DNA from: VAZQ01 sp035293945
Lineage (GTDB): Bacteria > Pseudomonadota > Alphaproteobacteria > Rhizobiales > Xanthobacteraceae
Direction of reading: 5' to 3'
DNA length: 64,000 bases
NCBI GenBank assembly: GCA_035293945.1
Contig: DATGLV010000015.1
Coordinates: forward strand, 1 to 64,000
Part shown: piece by piece, positions 15,605 through 25,045 of the stretch
Position numbering within the stretch: the first letter of the stretch is position 1
Layout: every line of letters starts with the position of its first letter
Translations under genes and position numbers: made by a program
Notes under the pieces: generated by a model
Told to the model about the DNA's origin: nothing
What the model saw: only the letters and a program-made list of their open reading frames with translations
Database searches by the model: none

Positions 15605-16989
15605 TCAGGCGAAGCGGAAAGCCGGTCCGCTCCTCTTCCGACCGGCCACCAGCCCTATTCCGACGAGCCCGCCGAGCAACATTACCCAGCTCGATGGCAG
15701 CGGCGTCGAGCCCACGATGGGGGTCATCGTGCCGGTGAAATTTCCGCCGCCTTCGAATGTCAGCCCCGTGATGAACGCAGTAGTGTTGTTGGGATCGAGG
15801 CCCAGCTTTGGATCAATTCCAAGAACCTCGAATTCGCTGACGCCGCCAGTCGCAAAATCGAACACTGTTCCGGCCGCAAGCTTGGTATCAAAAACGAACG
15901 ACTTGCCGTTCCAAACGTACAAATCATATGGTTTCGGGGGTTGCCGATGTTCGGCAAATCGACGCTCGCGAAATTCGGATCACCCGCACCGATCTTATAG
16001 ATGTATCCGGTGGCCACGTTGGGATCCAAAAAATAGGTGACGTTCGGAGCTACGGTCAGGTTGAATCCATAGGTCACCTTCCCGCCCTGGAGCGTGGTTG
16101 TGGGCAGATTGACCGGCGGAGAGTTGGTCGGGAGCAATTCGAAATTCGAGTAGACCTTGGAGATCGAGCTTACGTTGCCATTGCCCAGATCCGTCGTTGA
16201 TCCATTGCGGGTCTGAAGGACGCCGATTTCAATCGTGTACTGAGTGTTGTAAGCGAGCGCCACGCCGTGAGTAAAATCCGCGCTCGTCACGGTGTATGAA
16301 TGGACCGATGGATCCAGGTTGCGCGAGGTGACTTGGCCGGTGTCGACGATGTTCCCCTTGCTGTCGAATGTCTCCAAGCTGTTTTGATAGATGTTGACCC
16401 GATAACCATCAACCGTCACTCCTGGCGGAGGCGTCCAGCTGAACGTTGGTGCAGAGCCGGTGCCGGACAAGGTAATGCTGTTTACGAATGGGATTTCTCC
16501 TCCGACGAGAGATAGTGTTTTCGAAATTTGATTTGGAGTCGTCCCGGGATTGCTGAAGGTGATGGTCCAGGGATTGGTCAGGTTTGCGGGATTGTTGTTG
16601 CCTTTAGCTGTGCATGCGCCGGTGCTGGCCTGTCCGCATAGCTCAATGCCACCGGTGAAGAAGTTGGGTGTAGCGGGGCTTGTCTCGAAGTGGATGTTGC
16701 GAGTGATTGTCTTTCCGGTAGCTACATTTGTCGTGGTCGCGGTGCCGGTCGTGCCGCCACTGCCGTTGGGAACCACCGAGGTGGCGCCATAGCGGATTCT
16801 TTCACCGGACGAAAAATCCAGATTATTTGGGCCGACGTTATAATACTGCAGAAAGATGCTGTTTGCCGTGAGAGACGGCGTCGTGATGGTGGTGGCCTGA
16901 GCCGACACAGCCAGACAGGTGGTCGCGAGGACCGAAATTGAGATCTTTGCGGATGACTGGAAACCAGGATTCGGAAGACATGATCGCAT
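15605..16989 (-). pseudogene. PEP-CTERM/VPLPA-like surface protein gene with a frameshift
   Basis: Two overlapping minus frames belong to one gene. The first (ATG 16989) has a signal peptide (ISISVLATTCLAVSAQA) and Thr/Asn/Gly-rich beta-structured sequence. It includes a fibronectin-III-like stretch (SWTPPPGVTVDGYRVNIYQN) and runs to about 15940. The second carries YVWNGKSFVFDTKLAAG and the C-terminal sorting tail PLPSSWVMLLGGLVGIGLVA then GRKR, a PEP-CTERM/VPLPA-type exosortase signal. Adding one base to the five-G run at 15936-15940 joins them into about 461 residues. The cause may be mutation, slippage-based switching or a sequencing error. An exosortase would have to be encoded elsewhere. 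Confidence 0.72.
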
Positions 16990-17132
16990 GAGGAGCCCCC
17001 ATTCGATTAGCGGGCCTATTGGCCCAACACAGTTCCGAGACACGCTATGGTAGTATTGTTGTAGGAAAGGTCAAGCCGGTAAATGTGGCGCAGGTTGGGG
17101 CACGGCACAGGGGGCAGCCGCCTGCGATGCGC

Positions 17133-17260
17133 CGCAGAGGGAGATCCCGAATCCTGTTCCGCTCACAGGCTGGCCAGATGGCTGGTCGTCAATGCCGGCA
17201 TTGCGGCACTTGATGGCACTTTGAGCCGCAGGATTGTCGTGGCGCGGCAGCCAATGTTGG
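17133..17260 (+). pseudogene. Decayed duplicate of the cupin gene 5-prime end
   Basis: This non-coding stretch aligns with the Shine-Dalgarno and signal-peptide region of the cupin gene at 14862. Shared blocks are TCCTGTTCCG, GCCGGC(G/A)TTGCGGCACTTG, and GT(G/C)GTGGCGC(A/G)GCAGCC followed by (A/G)ATG. The reading frame is destroyed by substitutions and indels, including a TGA in the aligned frame. AAGGTCAAGCCG near 17070 also occurs at about 14688, so the duplication may have reached further upstream. The rest of 17044-17333 holds no gene. Confidence 0.62.
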
Positions 17261-17333
17261 TGCACCCGCGTACCAACTGGTCGCCGCATTGCGGCGACCA
17301 GTTGCTTCGTTAGATGATCAGAGCGCGAGGCGA

Positions 17334-19088
17334 TCAGAACGCACCGGGCAGCACCTCGGTGCCTTCCTGCCTCACGGACTGCAGCGCGAAGGGGTTGAGC
17401 CCGAGCGCGCGCAGGATGGTCGGCGCGACCTGCATGGTCTCTACCGGGCTGGTTACGCGAGCGGCGTGCAGATGCGGGTTCGACAGCAGCATCATCACGT
17501 TGGTGTCGTCATGCGCGAAGCCGCCGTGTTCCGCTTGTTTGCTGGTGCTGCCCGAGTAGGTGACACCCACGTTGGGGGTGACCAGGATGTCAGGCGTGCG
17601 CGGGTCGCCGTAGGGCGGCAGGCCGGGCGCATTGAACAGCTGCTCGATCGCAGGTCCTGAGAAAATCTCGCCGATGCCTGCGATATTCGCGTTGGCGGGC
17701 GATTGCCGTTCGAGCATCTGGACCGCCTGCGCGGTGGTGCAGGTGTTGTCGAGCCAGATCAACGAGACGTCGTCCTCGGTCGGGCCGATACCGGTGGGAT
17801 TGGAGGGCGATTCCGACATCGGCAGGCAGCCGGCATTGTCCAGGATGGCGGCCGGCGATGTTGTCACGGGCCCTGTTTTCGTGATCCGCGTATAGCGAGC
17901 TGAATCAATCGGGCTCTGGCCGTGCTTGGCGGTCACGATGATGAGCGTCTGCTCAAGCGCCCCCGACTTCTTCAGCGCGTCGACCATCCGTCCGATCGAG
18001 GCATCCACGAACTGGATCTCACTCAAAAGCGCCGGCGATGGCGTTCCCTGCGCGTCCAGGTAGCCGCCGCTGACAACGGGGTTGAGGGATTTTTCAATCA
18101 GCTTCTCACCCACGCTGACCGCCTGGAAGTTCATTCCGAACACGGTCGGGATCGGCGCGGGCGCAGATCCATCATGCTTGAAGCCGCTCGCTTCGTTGAC
18201 GATCGCGTTGACCTTCAACGTGTCGTAACATTGGATATTCAGGAAGCTGTCGGTCCACGCATTGGAGGAAGACGTGGCGGTCGGGTCCGGCAGTTGCGGA
18301 AAGCAGGGCAGCGACGCGCTTACGCGCACGTTGGGGAGCGCAACCGGGATGGAGTTGATCTCGGGCGAGTAGTAGTCGTCGAGATTGCGGCCGTCGCCGG
18401 GGCCGGACACCGATGAATAAGACGGATGCTTGTCGGACCATGCCGTGTAGCCGCCGGCCTGATGCACGACACCGAAAATGGTGTTGGTCCGCACGAAGTT
18501 CCACGGATAGACGGGTGAGCAATTATTGAGCGGATCGCGCTCGAGCTTCTTGGGATCGATCGAATTGATCCCGCCGTCGCCATTGGGAGCGCCGCCGTTC
18601 AGCTTGGTCTTGTCGATATCGATGCCCTCGTCGAACTCGGTCGTCGTGCCCCTCGGTTGAGCGCCGGGAACACAGGCGTCGGGGCTGCCGGCGACGCCGT
18701 TGCCGGTTGTGGTCGCCGGGGGATCGAGCGAGCGGTCATAGGCCACATCATAGAACGCCCCGACGCTGCGCGGCGAGCCGCCGCTGACCAGCGCCATCAG
18801 ACCCGGAAAGGAGTCCGACGGCTTGGAGGTGGAGGCGTCGAGATAATCAACGCCATGCTCCGCGAGCTCCGCCAGATTGGGGCAATACGGCATCCCGCCA
18901 TTGGCGCCGGCGATGCCATGGGCGCAATTGATGAAATCGACTGCGTGCATCCCGTCGATGCTGAGCAGCAGGACATGGCGAACGTTCGGGCGATCATTGT
19001 CGAAGTCCTGCGCCGGCAGTTGCTGCGCTGGCGCGAGGGCCAGCACGAACGCAACCGAAGCCATGCATCGTTTCATATGCTTCTTCAT
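17334..19088 (-). CDS. Secreted alkaline-phosphatase-superfamily hydrolase (phosphodiesterase type)
   Basis: A 584-residue exported enzyme with signal peptide MKRCMASVAFVLALAPAQQL. The metal-binding start VLLLSIDGMHAVDFI is followed by the nucleophile region SKPSDSFPGLMAL, where the serine or threonine forms the phospho-enzyme in the type I phosphodiesterase/nucleotide pyrophosphatase family. TAKHGQSPID and KQAEHGGFAHDDTNV supply later metal ligands (His and Asp/His). Shine-Dalgarno AAAGGGAGA precedes ATG 19088. It likely releases phosphate or nucleotides in the periplasm or outside the cell. The next gene upstream is on the same strand but 162 bp away. Confidence 0.85.
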   Translation of the reverse strand: MKKHMKRCMASVAFVLALAPAQQLPAQDFDNDRPNVRHVLLLSIDGMHAVDFINCAHGIAGANGGMPYCPNLAELAEHGVDYLDASTSKPSDSFPGLMALVSGGSPRSVGAFYDVAYDRSLDPPATTTGNGVAGSPDACVPGAQPRGTTTEFDEGIDIDKTKLNGGAPNGDGGINSIDPKKLERDPLNNCSPVYPWNFVRTNTIFGVVHQAGGYTAWSDKHPSYSSVSGPGDGRNLDDYYSPEINSIPVALPNVRVSASLPCFPQLPDPTATSSSNAWTDSFLNIQCYDTLKVNAIVNEASGFKHDGSAPAPIPTVFGMNFQAVSVGEKLIEKSLNPVVSGGYLDAQGTPSPALLSEIQFVDASIGRMVDALKKSGALEQTLIIVTAKHGQSPIDSARYTRITKTGPVTTSPAAILDNAGCLPMSESPSNPTGIGPTEDDVSLIWLDNTCTTAQAVQMLERQSPANANIAGIGEIFSGPAIEQLFNAPGLPPYGDPRTPDILVTPNVGVTYSGSTSKQAEHGGFAHDDTNVMMLLSNPHLHAARVTSPVETMQVAPTILRALGLNPFALQSVRQEGTEVLPGAF

Positions 19089-19250
19089 CTTGTCTCCCTT
19101 TCAAGCAGCAACGGTATCGCGGTGCCGCACTGTCGGCGGCGCCGGGGAGCGCTTTCTGCCTACGCTTTGTTGCGGAGATGCTGCGTGTGAATGACGCTTG
19201 TATGAATCGCGTGGACAAAGCGTCACGAAAATCGGAAGCGTCCGCTCAAT

Positions 19251-20246
19251 TCATTCGATAGAAATTCCGCTGGCCTTTATCGGCGCGGACCACTTCTGTA
19301 TTTCGCTGCCGATGAGCTTCTGCAGATATTCGGGAGAGCGTCGCTCGCTCGGAACGGGATCAGCGCCAACCTCGCGCAGCCGCGCCGCGGCCGCAGGGGC
19401 CTCCATCGCCATCCCGGCCGCATCATGGAGCTTGCGCACGACCGTCGGAGGCGCCCCCTTGGGCAGAAAGAGAGCGAGCCACACGCTGACATCGACGTCC
19501 ACTCCACGCTCTTGCGCGCTCGGAAGTTCGGGCAGCAGCGATGAGCGCCTGCCGGTGAGGCTCGCCAGCGCCTTCACCCGCCCGCCTTCGAGCTGCGGCG
19601 CCACTGTCGGCATGATCGGGCACTGGTAGTCGATGCGCCCGGCGATCAGGTCCTGCATGGCCGGTGCGCCACCCCGATAGGGAATGTGGGTCACGTTGAG
19701 GCCCAAGGCGGAATTGAGGATCACGCAGGCGAGATGCGGCACGGTGCCGGCGCCGGGCGATCCGTACTGCAGCTTGGCCTGGTTGGTCCTGGTATAGGCG
19801 ATGAACTCCTCCAGCGTGGCGGCCGGAAAATCCTTGCGGGTGGCCAGCACGAGCGGCAGCTCGACCAGCAACCCGACCGGCGTGAAGTCGCTCACCGCAT
19901 AGGGCAGCGTGCGATACATGTTAGGAGCGGTGCCGAAAAGGCCGTTGTCGCCCAGCAGCAGCTGATATCCATCGGGCGCCGCCTTGGCGACGCGGGCAGC
20001 CCCGGTGAGCCCGCTCGCCCCCGCCACGTTCTCCACCACGATCGTCTGGCCGAGATAGTCGACCATGCGCGCGGCGAGAATCCGCGCGACCGTGTCGTTG
20101 GTGCCGCCCGGCGCAAAGGTGACGATCAGGGTTATGGGCCGGGTCGGCCAGTCCTGCGCGAGCGCAGCGTGTTCGGCGCCGAGCAGCGCCAATGCGGCCG
20201 CGAGGATAGACGCGAATTGTCTGTGCGATGCCTTCATGATTCGCAT
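19251..20246 (-). CDS. Bug-family periplasmic binding protein (TctC-like)
   Basis: 331 residues. The signal peptide is ASILAAALALLGAEHAALAQ. The mature start DWPTRPITLIVTFAPGGTND is the hallmark of the Bug (Bordetella uptake gene)/TctC family, with PDGYQLLLGDNG and HIPYRGGAPAMQDLIAGRID as further landmarks. These proteins bind carboxylates such as tricarboxylates or aromatic acids. No TctA/TctB membrane components are adjacent, which is normal for this expanded family. The ATG at 20246 has AAAGGGG upstream. It lies 137 bp downstream of nagA on the same strand, but a functional link is not implied. Confidence 0.9.
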   Translation of the reverse strand: MRIMKASHRQFASILAAALALLGAEHAALAQDWPTRPITLIVTFAPGGTNDTVARILAARMVDYLGQTIVVENVAGASGLTGAARVAKAAPDGYQLLLGDNGLFGTAPNMYRTLPYAVSDFTPVGLLVELPLVLATRKDFPAATLEEFIAYTRTNQAKLQYGSPGAGTVPHLACVILNSALGLNVTHIPYRGGAPAMQDLIAGRIDYQCPIMPTVAPQLEGGRVKALASLTGRRSSLLPELPSAQERGVDVDVSVWLALFLPKGAPPTVVRKLHDAAGMAMEAPAAAARLREVGADPVPSERRSPEYLQKLIGSEIQKWSAPIKASGISIE

Positions 20247-20383
20247 AATCCGCCCCTTTCAATTCGCCGCCGAGCAAGCTCCGAAATCTTTTCCCCGGCG
20301 CAGCAACTAATGGCTGCGACGCGCGTGGAGGTTGGCATCCGATCATTCCGTCCTGCCGCCGGCTCTCATTATAGCAACGATCT

Positions 20384-21550
20384 TCATCGCAATGATCTTT
20401 CCGGCACGCTCTCATCGCCTGCCACCCAGGTTGCCAGCACCTGCAGGCGTTTGGGCTCAAATGCCACGATGTCGGCGCGGCAGCCGGGGGCGAGGTGCCC
20501 GAGCATATGATCGAGCCCGAGAAAGCCCGCCGGGTGAGCCGAGGCGAAGCGCAGCGCATGCGTAAGCGGCGCACCAACGAGCTCGACACAGTTGCGCACC
20601 GCGCTCGCCATGTCGAGGACGGCGCCCGCAAGGGTTCCCTCTGCACTCACGCAGCGGCCGTCGCGGACCATGATCTCGCGGCCGTTGAGCATGAAGCTTG
20701 CGCGCTGCCCGCCGACCGGCGGCATGGCATCGGTGACGAGCATGGGATGGCCCGCTCCGCGCAGCGCCAGGCGCAGCATGGCGGGGTCGACATGGAACCC
20801 GTCCACGATCAGTCCGTACCATAGCGCGGGGTTTTCGAGCGCTGCCGCAATCGGCCCGCCCTCACGGGCGGCAAGCGGCCGCATGGCGTTGAATAAATGG
20901 GTAAAGCCGGTGAGACCATCGGCGATCGCCGCCTTGGTTTGCGCATAGGTGGCCATCGAGTGGCCGAGCGATAGGCAAATTCCGCTCATCGCCCATCGCG
21001 CGATCAGCCCCGACGGAATTTCCTCAGGCGCGATGGTCAGCAGCGTCTTTCCGTTGCGCGACCGCAACAGAAGCTGCTCGTCTTCAGGAGATGGTGAGCG
21101 AAGAAGGCTCGCATCATGAATGCCGGCCTTCTCGCGCGACAGAAACGGCCCTTCCAGGTGAATGCCGAGGACGCCCGGCTCTGCCTCGACGATGGCCGCA
21201 ACAGCGGCGAGCGCAGCCTGCATTTTCGCCGGTGTATCGCTGATCAGGGTGGGAAGAAGGCCGGTGGTTCCAAACTTGCGATGCGCGGCCGCGATCGCCC
21301 TGATGGCGGCGGGCGTCGGCTCCGCGTTGAACAGGATATCGGCTCCGCCATTGACCTGCAGATCAATGAAGCCGGGGGCCAGCCAGACGCCTTCCGGCAG
21401 CTCGCGAACCATGAGGTCGCCGGGCAAGTCCGCGCGCGGTGTGAGCGCGACAATGCGGGTGCGATCGATCACCACGGCGGTGCTTTCGTGAACGCGCAGG
21501 CCGTCGAACACATGCCCGGCTGCGAGCCCCCATGGTCCGTTGCGGCTCAT
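20384..21550 (-). CDS. nagA: N-acetylglucosamine-6-phosphate deacetylase
   Basis: A 388-residue amidohydrolase-fold enzyme that removes acetate from GlcNAc-6-phosphate. Motifs in order are APGFIDLQVNGGADILFN, HLEGPFLSREKAGIH, LGHSMATY, HLFNAMRPLAAREGG, GLIVDGFHVDP and LVTDAMPPVGG with the catalytic Asp. A start 10 bases after the SIS gene stop shows it is the third gene of a minus-strand operon (kinase, SIS, nagA). The C terminus (PGCRADIVAFEPKRLQVLAT) is complete. Confidence 0.92.
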   Translation of the reverse strand: MSRNGPWGLAAGHVFDGLRVHESTAVVIDRTRIVALTPRADLPGDLMVRELPEGVWLAPGFIDLQVNGGADILFNAEPTPAAIRAIAAAHRKFGTTGLLPTLISDTPAKMQAALAAVAAIVEAEPGVLGIHLEGPFLSREKAGIHDASLLRSPSPEDEQLLLRSRNGKTLLTIAPEEIPSGLIARWAMSGICLSLGHSMATYAQTKAAIADGLTGFTHLFNAMRPLAAREGGPIAAALENPALWYGLIVDGFHVDPAMLRLALRGAGHPMLVTDAMPPVGGQRASFMLNGREIMVRDGRCVSAEGTLAGAVLDMASAVRNCVELVGAPLTHALRFASAHPAGFLGLDHMLGHLAPGCRADIVAFEPKRLQVLATWVAGDESVPERSLR

Positions 21551-21560
21551 CGGAAGCGGT

Positions 21561-22577
21561 TCATCGGGTTCGGGTGACTTTCTGCAGATGTCGCGGGCTC
21601 ACGAGATCCGTGCCGCGCCGCTCGGCAAGCTTAAAAAGGAAAGCGTAGAAGCTTTGGATCAAGCAAAGCACATCCGCATCGGGATGATCCCTCGGCAGCG
21701 TCGGAAGCTGCGTGACAGTGGCGTCGCCAACGCCTGCCCGCAGCACAAGGGCGCCTTTGTGGGCGAGATCGGCGGCGAGCGTGTCAAGGCCGGCTGCGGC
21801 CGCGTCGGTCGGCGGGAAAATCAGGATCGGATAGCCAGGCGATACCAGCGCAATCGGGCCATGCAGAAACTCCGCGCCGCTGAACGCTTCGGCATGAAGA
21901 TCGCAGGCTTCCTTGAGCTTCAAGGCGGCCTCGCGCGCGATCGCGAGCGTTCCCCCGCGCCCGATCGCAACCAAGCTCGTGGCGCCGGCAAGGATGCTCA
22001 AACCTCTGCTCCAATCAAGCTCGCTGGCCAGGCTCAGGCGATCAGGCAGGCGTTCGATCGCCTCGCTGAGCGCGTGATCCTCGGCCCAGGCCGCGGTGAG
22101 GCGCAAAAGCACGGCGAGCGTCGCCACAAACGTCTTGGTCGCCGCAATGCCGGCCTCGCGCCCGGCCTCGATGGGCAAGACAATATCGCAAGCAGCCGCG
22201 AGTGGGCTTGCCGGATCGTTGACGATCGCGACCGCGAGCGCGCCCGCCGCCTTCGCCATCAGGGCAGATTCGACCAAGTCGTCACTGCGCCCCGATTGTG
22301 AAAGTGCGAGGAAAAGCGCGCCGCCCAGCCGAAGCTTCCGGCGATAGATCGTGGCAATGCTGGGGGCGATGGCGCCCACGGGAATCCCAAGATGCCGCTC
22401 GATGAGATACTTGGCAAAGATCGCGGCATTTGCCGAGCTGCCGCGCGCACAAGTCATGAGCAAGCTCGGGGGCGCCTGGCGCAGGCGGGATATGAGCTTG
22501 TTCAGCGGTTCGGCCACCGTGTTGGCCTGCCGCCGCACCGCTGCGGCCGCCTCGCGAAATTCCGTCGCCGCGCTCAT
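21561..22577 (-). CDS. SIS-domain sugar-phosphate isomerase/deaminase (GlmS-C/NagB-II-like)
   Basis: 338 residues with two SIS domains. The first has MTCARGSSANAAIFAKYLIE and LFLALSQSGRSDDLVES. The second has LVAIGRGGTLAIAREAALKL followed by KEACDLHAEAFSGAEFLHGP, as in the isomerase half of GlmS. There is no glutaminase domain, so it resembles NagB-II/AgaS-type glucosamine-6-phosphate deaminases. The start is ATG 22577, which overlaps the kinase stop (ATGA, translational coupling). A longer open frame upstream lies inside the kinase gene. In this operon it would convert glucosamine-6-phosphate from NagA to fructose-6-phosphate. Confidence 0.88.
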   Translation of the reverse strand: MSAATEFREAAAAVRRQANTVAEPLNKLISRLRQAPPSLLMTCARGSSANAAIFAKYLIERHLGIPVGAIAPSIATIYRRKLRLGGALFLALSQSGRSDDLVESALMAKAAGALAVAIVNDPASPLAAACDIVLPIEAGREAGIAATKTFVATLAVLLRLTAAWAEDHALSEAIERLPDRLSLASELDWSRGLSILAGATSLVAIGRGGTLAIAREAALKLKEACDLHAEAFSGAEFLHGPIALVSPGYPILIFPPTDAAAAGLDTLAADLAHKGALVLRAGVGDATVTQLPTLPRDHPDADVLCLIQSFYAFLFKLAERRGTDLVSPRHLQKVTRTR

Positions 22578-23515
22578 CGCTGCTCTTCCAAGGTCCGCAG
22601 CCGCGTGTCCGCTCCGGTCAGGCCTGCGGCGGCAGCGGCGATGAGCAATGCGCCGTCGAGCGCGTCTCCCTTCGGGGCAACCAAATGGCGGCGCGTGTCC
22701 TCGGCAAGCCACGGTTCGATCTTGCGGGCAAGCCCGCCCATCAGCGCCAAGCGGCGGGCGCCAAATGCAACAAGCCGACGCGCCAGCGCATCCGCGTGTC
22801 CTGCTCCGCACCGCATCAGCTCGACCGCGACCGGATCATCGGCAGTCGCAGAATCGACGACCGCGGGCGCGAGCTCGGCAAAGTCTCGCGGCCGCGCATC
22901 TGAGGAGAACCGCACGATCGCATGCGGATCGGACCCAAAGCGGTCGAACAGGCTTGTTAGGAGCCCGCTCCACTGAATGCGGCCATCGTGTGCCCACAGC
23001 GCGCGCCGCAACGCCTCCCGTCCAAGCCAGGCGCCGCTGCCCTCATCGGAAACCGTAAGCCCCCATCCACCTACGCGCATATCGCGTCCGCCGAGCTCGG
23101 CCCAACCGATGCTGCCGGTGCCGACGATGATAATCCCGCCGTCCTGTCCGCGATGAGCACCCACGCATGCGGCATGCGCGTCCGTGGTCACCAATACCTC
23201 GCGATAAGGATGCGGGCGCCGGGCGGCAGCGGCCCTATAGGCGGGCTCGCTTGCTCCTGCGAGCGCAAGGCAGGCGATGACCCGTTGCGAGTCCAACGGT
23301 GGCAGGCCCGCCGCAAAGAGGCACTCCGCACCCGCCTGGAAGACGGCGGAAAGGCTCTCTCCGAGCCCGAACCGGATGTTGGCAGGGCCTCCGACCGCCT
23401 CTGCCAACGTAGTGCCGCTCCCATCCGCAAGGCGGGCGCGGCATCGAGTCCCGCCGCCATCGACCCCCAGCAGCAGCAGCTCGGCTTCGGGCACGAGGCT
23501 CGCATGAATGCTCAT
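22574..23515 (-). CDS. BadF/BadG/BcrA/BcrD-type ATPase, probable amino-sugar kinase
   Basis: 313 residues of the ASKHA fold. LLLGVDGGGTRCRARLADGS is the phosphate-1 loop, IIIVGTGSIGWAELGG the phosphate-2 region, and GWGLTVSDEGSGAWLGREAL resembles N-acetylglucosamine kinases. LALMGGLARKIEPWL is the adenosine motif. The family includes eukaryotic-like GlcNAc kinases, and the operon with SIS and nagA supports phosphorylation of GlcNAc or a related cell-wall sugar. It is first in its operon, divergent from murQ with about 70 bp between starts. Confidence 0.85.
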   Translation of the reverse strand: MSIHASLVPEAELLLLGVDGGGTRCRARLADGSGTTLAEAVGGPANIRFGLGESLSAVFQAGAECLFAAGLPPLDSQRVIACLALAGASEPAYRAAAARRPHPYREVLVTTDAHAACVGAHRGQDGGIIIVGTGSIGWAELGGRDMRVGGWGLTVSDEGSGAWLGREALRRALWAHDGRIQWSGLLTSLFDRFGSDPHAIVRFSSDARPRDFAELAPAVVDSATADDPVAVELMRCGAGHADALARRLVAFGARRLALMGGLARKIEPWLAEDTRRHLVAPKGDALDGALLIAAAAAGLTGADTRLRTLEEQR

Positions 23516-23584
23516 GCGGCATCAACGCGCCAGAACCAATCCGGATCATGCGCGTTTTAATTGCGGCTGCAGCTCATTCTAACC

Positions 23585-24484
23585 ATGGATACCGAACGCC
23601 CAAGCCCGCGCTATTCCACCATCGACCTGTGGGAGCCGGCCGACATTCTCGACGCGATGGTCGAAGGTCAATTCGCCGCCGTGGCGGCGACGCGGGAGGC
23701 GCGCGCCGAGCTTGAGCGCGCCGCGCTCGCGATTGAGGCGCGGCTCAAGGCTGGCGGACGGCTGGTCTATGTCGGGGCCGGGACTTCTGGGCGTTTGGCC
23801 GTCCAGGATGGCGCGGAGCTGATGCCGACATTCAACTGGCCGCAGGAGCGACTCCTGCTGCTTATTGCAGGCGGCGGGGACGCGCTCGTCCGCTCTGTTG
23901 AAGGCGCCGAGGATGCAGTCGAGCAGGCGACGCGCATCGTTCGCCGTAAGAAAATCGGAGAAAGCGATGCGCTCATCGCAGTTGCGGCAAGCGGCACCAC
24001 GCCCTTCACGCTTGCTTGCTTGCGTGAGGCCAAGCAACGGGGCGCGCTTACCGTCGGGCTCGCCAACAACCGCGGCACGCCGCTGTTGACCGAGGCCGAA
24101 TACCCGATCCTCCTCGATACCGGCGCGGAGCCGATCGCCGGCTCGACCCGGATGAAGGCAGGTACCGCGCAACGCATTGCCCTCAACATGCTGTCCTCGC
24201 TCTTGATGATCCGGCTCGGGCGCGTCTACGCAGGTCTGATGGTGGATGTCCAAGCCATGAACGCGAAGCTCATGCGGCGCAGCGAGGAGATGCTGTTGCG
24301 CTTGAGCGCGCGCAGCCGCGAGGAGGTGCGGTCGGCCCTCAAGGAGGCAAACGGAAACGTAAAGGTTGCTGTCCTGTTGCTGCGCGGCTGCGACCGCGAC
24401 AAGGCCCGTAACCTCCTCGATCAGGCGCATGGCGAGCTGCGCGCGGCCTTGCAGCTCATGGTGCAAGGTTCCGACGCGGCGTGA
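23585..24484 (+). CDS. murQ: N-acetylmuramic acid 6-phosphate etherase
   Basis: 299 residues, a single SIS-type lyase that cleaves the lactyl ether of MurNAc-6-phosphate to give GlcNAc-6-phosphate and lactate. Signature pieces are RLVYVGAGTSGRLAVQDGAE then LMPTF, IAGGGDALVRSVEGAEDA with the catalytic glutamates, AVAASGTTPFTLACL, and EPIAGSTRMKAGTAQRIALN. ATG 23585 is preferred over TTG 23561. It is divergent from the kinase/SIS/nagA operon, which would use its product. No anmK, amgK or PTS gene is visible nearby, so the source of MurNAc-6-phosphate is unresolved. Confidence 0.93.
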   Translation: MDTERPSPRYSTIDLWEPADILDAMVEGQFAAVAATREARAELERAALAIEARLKAGGRLVYVGAGTSGRLAVQDGAELMPTFNWPQERLLLLIAGGGDALVRSVEGAEDAVEQATRIVRRKKIGESDALIAVAASGTTPFTLACLREAKQRGALTVGLANNRGTPLLTEAEYPILLDTGAEPIAGSTRMKAGTAQRIALNMLSSLLMIRLGRVYAGLMVDVQAMNAKLMRRSEEMLLRLSARSREEVRSALKEANGNVKVAVLLLRGCDRDKARNLLDQAHGELRAALQLMVQGSDAA

Positions 24485-24713
24485 GTTTTCTCGCTGGCAC
24501 TTTGCCGCACGGTCGACCGGCTTGTGACCGAGCAGTTCCGTCACCATGGTCACTCGATGCGAGTGTGAAGAGCCTTTGTGCTCGAGCCGGTGCAGCCGGA
24601 TTGATGATCTCACTCGGATTGGACGTATTGAACGTCAGGTGAAAACGCGGCTCCCAGGCTGCGACGGTGCAATTGTCCGAGCCTGTCGGAGCCAGAAATA
24701 CGGAGGAACTTAC

Positions 24714-25034
24714 ATGAGACGCTTGAGCATGGCTCTCATCGCGGCGACTGCCGTTCTTAGTGCAACGCCGCTTCTCTCACGGCCGGCATCGGCCATGCCG
24801 GTAGCCAATCTGGGGGTGGCTGCGAACCAAGTTTCAGGCGACGTACAAGATGTGCGCTGGATTTGCGGGCCCCGCGGGTGCGTTTGGCGGCCCAACTTTT
24901 GGGGACCGCGGTTTGGATTTTGGCGACCGCGCGCTCGCTTCTGGGGACCGCGCTCTTTTGCCTTTGCGGGACCGCGCTTTGGGTGGGGCTGGCGAGGCGG
25001 ATGGGGTTGGCGAGGCCGGCGCTGGTGGTGGTAA
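24714..25034 (+). CDS. Small exported protein rich in Trp, Gly and Arg
   Basis: 106 residues. ATG 24714 has GGAGGAA seven bases upstream; the open frame extends further but without support. Signal peptide MALIAATAVLSATPLLSRPA then SA. The mature part contains CGPRGCVWRPNFWGPRFGFW and repeats (F/V)WGPR or FWRPR before a GWGWRGGWGWRGRRWWW end. Low-complexity tails of this kind occur in many short periplasmic proteins of Bradyrhizobium-like bacteria; their role is unknown. A strong terminator follows. Confidence 0.75.
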   Translation: MRRLSMALIAATAVLSATPLLSRPASAMPVANLGVAANQVSGDVQDVRWICGPRGCVWRPNFWGPRFGFWRPRARFWGPRSFAFAGPRFGWGWRGGWGWRGRRWWW

Positions 25035-25045
25035 CTGACGGGGGT

